From Merdibacter massiliensis (GTDB lineage: Bacteria; Bacillota_I; Bacilli_A; Erysipelotrichales; Erysipelotrichaceae), in the NCBI RefSeq assembly GCF_900155395.1, contig NZ_LT699711.1:1-64000 (forward strand): DNA of 64,000 nt. Direction: 5' to 3'. Made by a program: the position numbers and the translations under genes. Below, piece after piece: positions 16,417-24,253 of this stretch. The notes beneath the pieces are model-generated. The model saw only the letters and a list, made by a program, of their open reading frames with translations, searched no databases and was not told the origin of the DNA. Position 1 is the first letter of the stretch, and every line of letters starts with the position of its first letter.

Positions 16417-17007
16417 TCAATTCTTTTTCATTAATTCTAAAAAAGTTTTTTTAGTATTTATTCTTTTTTCTATCAATTCAAGATCATCACTAGGTATTTT
16501 AACTCGCTTTAGTATTTTTTCATCTTCATAAACAAACTCATATGAATCAGCTATTTTTTTATAATTGAATACAGATTTATAAACTCTATTGTTTGACTTA
16601 GTCCTAATATTTATTTCGTCAACATAATACCACCTACGTATTTTTACATACACAGAGATAAATGAACAATAAACTGCTTCTATACCTAGTGTTACATATG
16701 ATAATGTAACCATCTCTAAAAAAACATAATCTTGCTTTAATTTGAAGATATACATAATCAAGAAACCAACTAGATAAATGATAATTAAGAAGTAATTGAT
16801 ATAGTTTGAAATATATGAATTATCAATAGGCCTTATTTGCATTTTCTTATCCAAAAATTTGATATTGCCAAAAGCCACTATAGCATTTGATACATACTGC
16901 CCTACAGCTAAAAATAATAATAAGAATAATCCTATATTTTTTATCTTTTCTGCGATAATACCATTAATTGGCAATGTATATATATGATTGTTAAATAAAA
17001 ATATCAA
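16417..17007 (-). CDS. Hypothetical membrane protein, 5' end uncertain
   Basis: Not recognised. At least 196 residues with four to five transmembrane segments and a soluble C-terminal ~80 residues (YVDEINIRTKSNNRVY, then ending LELMKKN). The frame stays open above the TTG at 17007 through FYSYITLSDEEFVKKN to about 17110 without an ATG, GTG or TTG start at a good site. A separate in-phase-like fragment (17085-17201, minus) begins MNELDKVFYEFVAS with an ATG. One base change in the A6 tract at 17105-17110 would fuse them into a ~260-residue protein, so the gene is probably frameshifted. Confidence 0.55.
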   Translation of the reverse strand: MIFLFNNHIYTLPINGIIAEKIKNIGLFLLLFLAVGQYVSNAIVAFGNIKFLDKKMQIRPIDNSYISNYINYFLIIIYLVGFLIMYIFKLKQDYVFLEMVTLSYVTLGIEAVYCSFISVYVKIRRWYYVDEINIRTKSNNRVYKSVFNYKKIADSYEFVYEDEKILKRVKIPSDDLELIEKRINTKKTFLELMKKN

Positions 17008-17084
17008 ATGTATAGAAAATAAAATGATAATTAATATATTACTTTTAATCTTATTTTTTTTAACGAATTCTTCATCTGATAAAG

Positions 17085-17201
17085 TTATGTAGGAATAAAA
17101 ACAATTTTTTCCTCCGTTTTTCTGTTTGTAATAAATGATGCAACTAATGGTATGATTATACTTGCAACAAACTCATAAAACACCTTATCTAATTCATTCA
17201 T
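17085..17201 (-). pseudogene. Possible 5' fragment of the membrane protein gene
   Basis: 38 codons from ATG 17201: MNELDKVFYEFVASIIIPLV, then an Asn-Arg-Lys-rich stretch and a stop. The hydrophobic helix and the direction fit the missing start of the gene at 16417-17007. The two frames overlap around an A6 tract. Confidence 0.4.
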
Positions 17202-17378
17202 ATACCCGCCATATTTCTTAATTCATATACAATATTATTTTATTAAATAAATTACTATATCAAAAATACTTTTAGTTAATTTTATATTAACATATATCTT
17301 ATTAAGTAAATTCTTTAAATATTCGAATAATACTATAGTATATGTTATGAAAACTATTTATTATTTGGAAAATTTTGA

Positions 17379-17684
17379 TTAGATATCTATATGTTTTACA
17401 CCATTACGAACCAAATATGCTCTCTCTGAAACGATAGTATTGATATGTTGTTTCCATTCTGGAGCATTTAATTGATCTCTCTTTATTTCACATTCCATTA
17501 TTAAATCTCTCAGATGTTCTGGCTTAGCTCGATTCCCTTCAAACATCGCTACAAAGTATTTCTGAAATTGTTCCAAGGTAAATGGAACAATATTTAGTCG
17601 TTGTTTTATATCATCTTTCGTATACCAAATACCATGCCTAAATGTTTCAGCTGTATTAGTATCAATTTTGATAGTAATGAACAT
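17379..17684 (-). CDS. Hypothetical protein next to the DUF3990 module
   Basis: 101 residues, unrecognised, no membrane segment: starts MFITIKIDTNTAETFRHG and ends LVRNGVKHIDI; the middle is helix-rich and charged. It lies 120 bases below the two-gene XRE-DUF3990 module, separated by a copy of a dispersed repeat (17699-17765), so operon membership is doubtful. Start ATG 17684 has only a weak ribosome site. Confidence 0.5.
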   Translation of the reverse strand: MFITIKIDTNTAETFRHGIWYTKDDIKQRLNIVPFTLEQFQKYFVAMFEGNRAKPEHLRDLIMECEIKRDQLNAPEWKQHINTIVSERAYLVRNGVKHIDI

Positions 17685-17803
17685 TTTGAGAGCTCCGAAA
17701 CCTTATATAATAAGGCTTTTAATGTCTTTTTGTCGCTTACTTGTTGCATTCCCAAAACCTTTCAGAACAACTCAAATAGTTATCAAAATAATTTATACAA
17801 CAC

Positions 17804-18301
17804 TTAATTCTTCAATCTTTTTATTCTTCTGAGTATTTTTACCCCCTCTTTAGTCAATTGGTCACTATCTTTATCTAATACTAATGATTTTGCTTCTAAG
17901 ATCCTATCTATTGCATTCATTGGATCTAGGGAATGATATGCAAAGAATAAATGCCTAAGCTCTGTACCTTTTATAATCTTATAAGCATTTTTACTATCAA
18001 TTTGATAAACATATGATAGATATCTATAAATATACCCTATCCAATACATCTCATTAATTGAAAACTTTATTTTTCCATAACTGGTTTTACCATATTCTAT
18101 ATCAAGTTCTTCAAAAATTTCTTCAATTGTCATGCTTTCGTTTATAAAGGTTAAATTATCCATTCTAGAAACAAATTTAGAATTCATAAATCGGCGGATA
18201 AATATATTTGAACTACATTCTTCTCTAGTAACAGATTGTTCAAAAATTTTACCTTGTATATCACATAGTAACAAACCTACTTGATCCATTTCTCTTTTCA
18301 T
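17804..18301 (-). CDS. Putative partner (antitoxin) of the DUF3990 protein
   Basis: 165 residues, all-helical and soluble. KIKFSINEMYWIGYIYRYLSYVY resembles small proteins found beside DUF3990/ADP-ribosyltransferase-fold toxins. The ATG overlaps the stop of the XRE-DUF3990 gene by four bases (ATGA), so translation is coupled and a roughly fixed ratio is likely. I assign the antitoxin role from position only. Confidence 0.6.
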   Translation of the reverse strand: MKREMDQVGLLLCDIQGKIFEQSVTREECSSNIFIRRFMNSKFVSRMDNLTFINESMTIEEIFEELDIEYGKTSYGKIKFSINEMYWIGYIYRYLSYVYQIDSKNAYKIIKGTELRHLFFAYHSLDPMNAIDRILEAKSLVLDKDSDQLTKEGVKILRRIKRLKN

Positions 18302-19155
18302 AATATTTCGTCAATATATTGACCTCGCCCCCTATACTGTCTTCGAGCCATTTTAATTTTAGTATCTCCAACTTTACTATCCTCTAATCTTTTGATTTGA
18401 TACTTTTCTTTTTCTTTACCACATAAATAGCATCTTTCAACAATTTTTACCTGACTCAACGCTCTCTCTGTTTTAAAAACATATTGAAATCCTAAATTAG
18501 TAGCTGCCAAACAATGTATACATTGTTCATCAGTAATTTCACCTTCAATAAAACTATCTATAATTCTAAACATCCTGTTATCAGCAATTGGTGCTACTAA
18601 ATAATCTATGTCTTCTAATTTGTTAATTAACTTTTTGATAATCGAATGATCTTCATAACCACTTAGCTTTCCTCTAAAATATGCTATTGTCAGCATCCAT
18701 TCTTGATTGACTTTATATTCAATGCTAGAAAGGTTTTGTGGATTAAAACTTAATATATAAACGCTAGATGTATCAAATCCACTTACAAATAATGATGACT
18801 GCTCAAAACTTTCACCGCAGTAAAATCCTTTACCAAAATCATTATTGTTTTTTGAATGCTCAATATCAATATTACCCTCTATAATGTTCTTGGCGCCATG
18901 GTATAATACTAATTTATTCTCATTTGCTAAATCTTCATAATAAAGTTGTGCTTTAATCTCATTTATAAAGATATTATTATTTAATGCAAAAGTATATATT
19001 TTTTCGATATTATTTTCATTTGTATCCATTTTGCCAGTTTCCCATCTTGCTACCGTAATCGCATCAACATCTATTTTTTCAGCAAATTGTTTTTGAGATA
19101 AATTAAGTATCTCTCTAATTAATTTAACATCCTCATCTATTCTATAATTCACCAT
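18298..19155 (-). CDS. XRE-DUF3990 fusion, ADP-ribosyltransferase-fold toxin candidate
   Basis: 285 residues. Residues ~1-60 are an XRE DNA-binding domain (IREILNLSQKQFAEKIDVDAITVARWETG). From ~80 the DUF3990 region starts LVLYHGAKNIIEG and DFGKGFYCGESFEQSSLF, the H-G and GxGFY pattern of ADP-ribosyltransferase-fold proteins. A CYLCGKEKEKY segment near 240 could bind metal. A fused HTH suggests the toxin represses its own promoter through the repeats at 19188-19239. GAGGTG precedes ATG 19155. Enzymatic activity is inferred. Confidence 0.7.
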   Translation of the reverse strand: MVNYRIDEDVKLIREILNLSQKQFAEKIDVDAITVARWETGKMDTNENNIEKIYTFALNNNIFINEIKAQLYYEDLANENKLVLYHGAKNIIEGNIDIEHSKNNNDFGKGFYCGESFEQSSLFVSGFDTSSVYILSFNPQNLSSIEYKVNQEWMLTIAYFRGKLSGYEDHSIIKKLINKLEDIDYLVAPIADNRMFRIIDSFIEGEITDEQCIHCLAATNLGFQYVFKTERALSQVKIVERCYLCGKEKEKYQIKRLEDSKVGDTKIKMARRQYRGRGQYIDEIL

Positions 19156-19175
19156 AGATTCGATATCACCTCACA

Positions 19176-19239
19176 ACTTTATTATAGCATACGCTAGTAA
19201 CAAGTTAAATATAAACTTTTTATTATCATACGCTAGTAA
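19176..19239 (-). promoter_or_regulatory. Promoter and twin operators of the XRE-DUF3990 operon
   Basis: The 13-mer CATACGCTAGTAA occurs twice, at 19188-19200 and 19227-19239, 39 bases apart (about four helical turns minus a bit). On the minus strand one copy ends at a TATAAT box (19184-19179 region) and covers the -35 spacer. Likely binding sites for the XRE domain encoded downstream. Confidence 0.65.
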
Positions 19240-19276
19240 GAAGTTTTTTATACTCTTTACAGTCTGCATTTTTAAA

Positions 19277-19435
19277 AAGAAAAAGAAGTATCTAAACACT
19301 CACTGTGTCTAAATACTTCTCTAATCTTCTCACAACAATTATTACTAACGTTTTGAAAACTACGAAACCAAGATAAAATAAGGATTTTTGAGCTATTTTG
19401 TTGCATACTTATTGCATTGCCAAAACATTTTATTA
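19277..19435. repeat. Composite dispersed repeat, copy B
   Basis: A hairpin-like GAAGTATCTAAACAC/GTGTCTAAATACTTC segment (related copy at 16148) is followed by ACTAACGTTTTGAAAACT and GATAAAATAAGGATTTT, then TTTTGTTGCATACTTATTGC and CAAAAC. The second part recurs at 20979-21062 and, partly, at 17699-17765. It lies between genes each time. Confidence 0.65.
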
Positions 19436-19473
19436 CAACATGATACTATTCTTTAATTAGAATAGCAGGAGTT

Positions 19474-20745
19474 TTAAAAGATCTCAACTCTGTTTAGCAA
19501 GAAGTCAATTAAACTGCAATGATAAATTCCATGATTATCATAATAATTATGAGATATATCATTTCTAATGATAATTTTTTTAAAGAAGTCATTTGTTAGT
19601 TTCAATGAATTCAATTCAGAATTTATTTTTTCTTCTTCATCCATTCTTAATGCTGATTGAATATATATTCTTTTATCACCATCATTTACCACAAAGTCTA
19701 CTTCTTTTACAGCTGTAGTTCTATTTGCACGATCATATACAACTCCTACATCAACTGAGTAACCTCTTTTGATCAACTCAATATATATAATATTTTCCAT
19801 TAAATGACCAGGATCAAATTGTCTAAAATTAAGTCTAGCATTTCTAAGCCCAACATCTGTAAAATAATATTTATTCGGATATTTAAAATATGATTTCCCT
19901 TTTATATCATATCTTTTTGCTATTAAAATCAAAAAAGCATTAACAGAATGATTGATATAATGACTAACAAGAATATTATCTATTTTTTCTTTCTTCTCAT
20001 GAGAAATTGCATTTGCAACTTTTGTAGGATTTGTTAAAGATGAGATTTGTGAAGATAAGTAATCAAGGATTTCTTCTAATATATCTTCTCTTTCTATACC
20101 ATTTCTTTCCTTAATATCTTTAATATAAACTTCTTCATAAAGTGATAGCAAATATTTTTTCTTAGCATTATCATCTTTTAATTGCGTTAACCTTGGCATT
20201 CCGCCATAGAGCATATATTCTTCTAAACAATTTCTTTCATCTCCACCTCTATATGAGTAATATTCTTCAAAAGATAGAGGATAAACATGAATTTGGGTTG
20301 ATCGTCCTCTAAATTCAGTTAAGATATCACTTGCTAACATTCTAGAATTTGAACCTGTAACATATACATCCAGATTTTTATATGATTTTAATTCATTTAA
20401 CATATCATAAACAGTTACTTCCATATCGCCATTTTCTTTGTCAACAGTTTTCATGCTCATTTGAATTTCATCAATAAACACATAATACTTGCTGGCATCA
20501 TCTGTTATGATTGATTCAACATAATCACATAAAAGAATAGGATTACGATATTTATAATATTTTCTTTGATCCAATGAAATAGTAATAATATTTTCGTCTG
20601 ATACTCCTGTTGATAATAGATAATCTTTAAATAATTCAAATAGAAGAACTGATTTCCCACATCTTCTAAGACCTGTTATCACTTTTACTTGTCCATCCCA
20701 CATACTAGATTTAATTTCTTCTAAATAAAAATCTCGGTTAATCAT
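19474..20745 (-). CDS. AAA ATPase with DUF4143 domain (first copy)
   Basis: 423 residues. Walker A is VITGLRRCGKSVLL, Walker B KYYVFIDEIQM, sensor VYVTGSNSRML, then HVYPLSFEEYYSY and YGGMPRL, the AAA_14/DUF4143 pattern; the C-terminal part (VDVGVVYDR, KEVDFVVNDGDKRIYIQSAL) resembles a PD-(D/E)xK nuclease-like fold. Such standalone ATPases are common in anaerobes, often near mobile or defence genes; their job is unknown. GAGGTAGAAT precedes the ATG. The upstream region carries three copies of ACTTATAGAT. Confidence 0.85.
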   Translation of the reverse strand: MINRDFYLEEIKSSMWDGQVKVITGLRRCGKSVLLFELFKDYLLSTGVSDENIITISLDQRKYYKYRNPILLCDYVESIITDDASKYYVFIDEIQMSMKTVDKENGDMEVTVYDMLNELKSYKNLDVYVTGSNSRMLASDILTEFRGRSTQIHVYPLSFEEYYSYRGGDERNCLEEYMLYGGMPRLTQLKDDNAKKKYLLSLYEEVYIKDIKERNGIEREDILEEILDYLSSQISSLTNPTKVANAISHEKKEKIDNILVSHYINHSVNAFLILIAKRYDIKGKSYFKYPNKYYFTDVGLRNARLNFRQFDPGHLMENIIYIELIKRGYSVDVGVVYDRANRTTAVKEVDFVVNDGDKRIYIQSALRMDEEEKINSELNSLKLTNDFFKKIIIRNDISHNYYDNHGIYHCSLIDFLLNRVEIF

Positions 20746-20778
20746 ATTCTACCTCCATCTGTAATCAATAACGTTTGT

Positions 20779-20860
20779 ACTTATAGATATAATATACTTT
20801 TTACCTTATAAAAACAATTATTATCTATAAGTATAAACAAATATGTTTTAACTTATAGAT
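20779..20860 (-). promoter_or_regulatory. Operator-like repeats upstream of the first DUF4143 gene
   Basis: ACTTATAGAT occurs at 20779-20788 and 20851-20860, with its exact inverse ATCTATAAGT at 20823-20832. The outer copies are followed by A/T-only stretches resembling -10 boxes. Candidate regulator-binding sites; no regulator gene is adjacent. Confidence 0.5.
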
Positions 20861-20978
20861 CTATTATATACACTTTTCAAAAATATATTCATAAATGATT
20901 GATATTTTATTTAGACGGAATAAAATATCATTAAAAAAGATCCAAGATTAGTCTTGAACCTTTCTTCGTATTCGTTTT

Positions 20979-21062
20979 GATTAAAGTTTTGAGAACTCCT
21001 AGGTACGATAAAATAAGGATTTTAGAGTGGTTTTGTTACATACTTGTTGCATTGGCAAAACT
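20979..21062. repeat. Dispersed intergenic repeat, copy C
   Basis: GATTAAAGTTTTGAGAACT, GATAAAATAAGGATTTT, then TTTTGTTACATACTTGTTGC and CAAAAC. It is clearly the same element as copy B (19342-19420), with about 80% identity by eye. Confidence 0.65.
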
Positions 21063-21114
21063 TCTTAAAATAATCCATATCAATTCTCATCAATATCTTT
21101 CACAAGTATTATTA

Positions 21115-21175
21115 CAAATGTGTTAACTAATTTTCAGCAAATATGTTAACTAAAAATTGACAAATATGTTAACTA
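21115..21175 (+). promoter_or_regulatory. Three 15-bp direct repeats with 23-bp period
   Basis: CAAATATGTTAACTA starts at 21115 (one change), 21138 and 21161, an exact 23-base spacing. The last copy overlaps TTGACA (21158-21163), the likely -35 box of the ATPase gene that starts at 21210. Probable repressor-binding array. Confidence 0.65.
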
Positions 21176-21209
21176 TCATTTATCATTTTATTAGATAGAG
21201 GATTTACTA

Positions 21210-22493
21210 ATGAAAGAATACAAACCAAGGATAGCAGACGAACAATTAAAACTAAAGCTAGAAGCATTTGGTGCTACGTTGATTGTAGGTCCAAAAGGCT
21301 GCGGAAAAACAACAACAGCCAAGCAGCAAGCAAAAAGTTTTATAGAATTTCAAGATGAAGACGAAAGAGAGAACTATTTACTAATCGCAAATACGCATCC
21401 ATCTGATTTGTTGATAGGAGATAAACCTCGATTATTCGATGAGTGGCAAGATGCTCCAAAAATATGGGGAGCAATTAGAAAAGATGTCGATGATTCAGGA
21501 GAAGTTGGCCAATATATATTAACAGGGTCAAGTTCAGAAAGAATTGATACTCCTCATACCGGAACACTTAGAATATCTAGAATTAAGATGTATCCTATGA
21601 GTCTTTATGAAAGTAAAGAATCAAATGGTGCAGTTTCGCTTCAAAAACTATTTGATGATCCTAATTCATTTTCTGGATGTCATTCCGATTTAACAATTGA
21701 TGGCATAAAATTTGCAATATGTAGAGGTGGATGGCCAGCGAGCTTAAAAGGTAAGACTGATAAAGCAAAACTGGAAATTGCAAAAGATTTATTTAATCAA
21801 ACTTGTAATGTAGATATTTCTAAAATAGATAATATTAAAAGAAACCCTTTATGGGCTAGAACATTGTTAAGATCATATTCAAGAAATCTTTGTACATTAG
21901 CTGAGACCAAAACAATTTATGGAGACACTGTTTCAACTTGTGAAATGTCTAAGCCTGTTTATTATGAATATATATCAGGGCTTGAAAAACTGATGATTAT
22001 TGAAGACATAGACGCTTGGTGCCCATCTATACGCTCAAAAACAGCAATACGTTCATCAAAAAAAAGAAACGTAATTGATCCATCTATTGCAGCTGCTGCA
22101 CTAGGGGTTTCCCCTGAATATTTTGCTAAAGATTATAAAACACTTGGATTTCTTTTTGAATCATTGTGTATCAGAGATTTAAAAATTTATTCTTCTGCAA
22201 ACAACGGAACGGTTTCTTACTATCGTGATAGATATGGTTTGGAAGCTGATGCAGTCCTTCATTTAGATGATGGAAGATATGCAATCATAGAAATTAAGCT
22301 GGGTCAAAGTGAAGTTGATGAAGGAGCTAAACATTTATGCGAAATTGAAAAATTAATCAAAAAATACAATAAAGAAGAAAAACAAATTCCATTGCGCTTG
22401 CCTGATTTAAAATTAGTAATAACTGGCACTCAATACGGTTATAGACGTGATGATGACGTATTTGTAATCCCTTTAGGCAGCCTAAAAGATTAA
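21210..22493 (+). CDS. AAA ATPase with DUF4143 domain (second copy)
   Basis: 427 residues. Walker A LIVGPKGCGKTTTA, Walker B PRLFDEWQDAP, sensor YILTGSSSERID, then RISRIKMYPMSLYES, and a C-terminal DUF4143 part with YGLEADAVLHLDDGRYAIIEIKLG, a PD-(D/E)xK-like E-x-K. It belongs to a different branch from the ATPase at 19474 (GPKGCGKTT instead of GLRRCGKS). Opposite orientation, own promoter array, own terminator at 22512. Function unknown; often part of variable regions. Confidence 0.87.
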   Translation: MKEYKPRIADEQLKLKLEAFGATLIVGPKGCGKTTTAKQQAKSFIEFQDEDERENYLLIANTHPSDLLIGDKPRLFDEWQDAPKIWGAIRKDVDDSGEVGQYILTGSSSERIDTPHTGTLRISRIKMYPMSLYESKESNGAVSLQKLFDDPNSFSGCHSDLTIDGIKFAICRGGWPASLKGKTDKAKLEIAKDLFNQTCNVDISKIDNIKRNPLWARTLLRSYSRNLCTLAETKTIYGDTVSTCEMSKPVYYEYISGLEKLMIIEDIDAWCPSIRSKTAIRSSKKRNVIDPSIAAAALGVSPEYFAKDYKTLGFLFESLCIRDLKIYSSANNGTVSYYRDRYGLEADAVLHLDDGRYAIIEIKLGQSEVDEGAKHLCEIEKLIKKYNKEEKQIPLRLPDLKLVITGTQYGYRRDDDVFVIPLGSLKD

Positions 22494-22511
22494 TGACTGT
22501 GAAACGATATC

Positions 22512-22538
22512 AAGCATCTAATACGATGCTTTTATTTT
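22512..22538 (+). terminator. Terminator of the second DUF4143 gene
   Basis: AAGCATC/GATGCTT stem with a six-base loop followed by TTTATTTT, 19 bases after the stop codon. Downstream to 22733 nothing else is seen apart from GATTAACGTTT at 22598-22608, a partial copy of the repeat core. Confidence 0.7.
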
Positions 22539-22733
22539 GCAAAAGAAAAAGATCGCCCGATAATGAGCAATCTTGATTTTCTCTTGACGATAAAATTGAT
22601 TAACGTTTGGGTAACCGAAAACAGCGGGAAAATCACGGGTTATACGGAAATTTGTTGCAGATACGTTACAAACCCACGATGCCTCACCATGATCGATTAC
22701 ACCTCTACCATATAAAATTTATAGTACCACTTT

Positions 22734-24201
22734 TTATTTCACAATTATCCAGATACCATTTCTTTTTCCACCCTCACGCTGTATTATTCCTTGTTCTGTC
22801 ATCTTTTTCATAGTTCTTTTAATTGCAGCAATCGAACTTCCTGTAATCTCAGCCAATTCTATTTGCTTACTTCTAGGGTTCTTTTTTATCTGTTCTAAAA
22901 TCAAAGTTTCTAAAGTATCATTTGGGTCCAAAGTATCATTCAAAGTATCTCCCTGATACTTTAAATCCTCTTGGTTTTCTATATTTCCCACCTGTACAAA
23001 CGACAGCGTCAAAATTGTTCGATCAGGATTATACTGCTCTTCAACCACAGGAGTTTCCCATCCTTGTGTTTCCCATACATCATAAATATCCGGCACGCCA
23101 CTTCCAGCCTGCTCTCCAATACCTATGATATTAAACATTTTCATCAGGGCCTTATTTCTAGGATCAGAAATACCTCCTTTTAACATCTGATCTTTTCCGG
23201 TACGGATATAGCCAGGATTCTCCATAATAATTCTATCAGTATTTTTCCGAATAACAACACCACGTGGCACGAAGAAATCGGTGTTCGTGAGACAATTAGC
23301 TAATGCCTCACGCATAGCTCTATGAACAGGTGTATCATCAATCCGAGTAATTCCTTCCAGTTTAAACGGAATCTTCAGATCTTTAACAAGCTTACTGTTT
23401 ACACGAAAAAAGAAATCAAAGAGATTTCCCGTCCAATCACCGGAACTGGACTGTAAACGATCAGTCCAACGGATTGCCGGATCAAGCATCTCACGGTAAT
23501 CCAGAAAATATTCTGGATACTCATATAAAATCTTATATTCCTCACCAAACATTAGAAGTCCTGCCCCTGTGGGATGCATTTTTTATCATCTCGTGATCGT
23601 TTTGCTGCACCAATCTGTTCCAGATAATCTTCATCCGTCAGTTTTTCCCACACATGATTCGGCCGCAAAGCAGCGTGTCTGCTGCGATACGCATGAACAG
23701 TATCCATGTTCAAATCACTGATTTCCATATCATCCAAAATTTTCATATCTGATGTTTCTTCCGTCTGATCCCGAAGCATAGCTCGAATCTCACTTGGCGT
23801 ACAATGATAATCTCCTTCGCCGTTACGTCGAAAAGTTCCACCAAACAAATTATCATTAATATAAACTGGTTTTTCTTCACGTGTCGCTCTCGGCACATGG
23901 ATTACCATGACAACATCTTCGTCCATTTCGTAAACTTCCACATTATCATCCGTAAGAAGGTTAATACTGACTTTCTTACTGTTATTGATACTATTCCAAA
24001 AATCTTTTTTCAATTTCTCAACATCTTTTAGACCAGTTGTTGCAAAACTACCATCTTCTTTTTCTATCACGCCTAATAAAATGATACCGCCATAGAAGAA
24101 TAAGTATCCCATAGGCTATTTGGCAATCCGCCTTTGGCTTTTTTAACTTCCAGGCGATTATTTTCGCGGTATTCATCAAATTTTTTTAAATCAAAATCCA
24201 T
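22734..24201 (-). pseudogene. AlbA_2-type ATP-binding regulator, twice disrupted
   Basis: The intact relative is a ~480-residue protein with an N-terminal AlbA_2 DNA-binding domain, an ATPase-like middle and a C-terminal winged helix. Here the frame starts at ATG 24201 (FDEYRENNRLEVKKAKGG). It breaks near 24105, where about ten bases are missing before GGIILLGV, runs on to 23575, then loses one A in an A6 tract (23579-23584) and continues as HPTGAGLLMFGEEYKILY to the HTH end (ITGSSIAAIKRTMKKM). Two lesions make a real pseudogene more likely than a sequencing error. It lies downstream of the TOTE gene on the same strand. Confidence 0.8.
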
Positions 24202-24253
24202 CTCTGTTTTCGCACTTCTTTCTTATTCAATACGCTTAATTTAACTTTCAATG

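Noticed and set aside
19200-21200. CRISPR array
   Set aside because: The repeats in this AT-rich stretch are few, unevenly spaced and not separated by spacer-like unique units of constant length; no cas genes are present.
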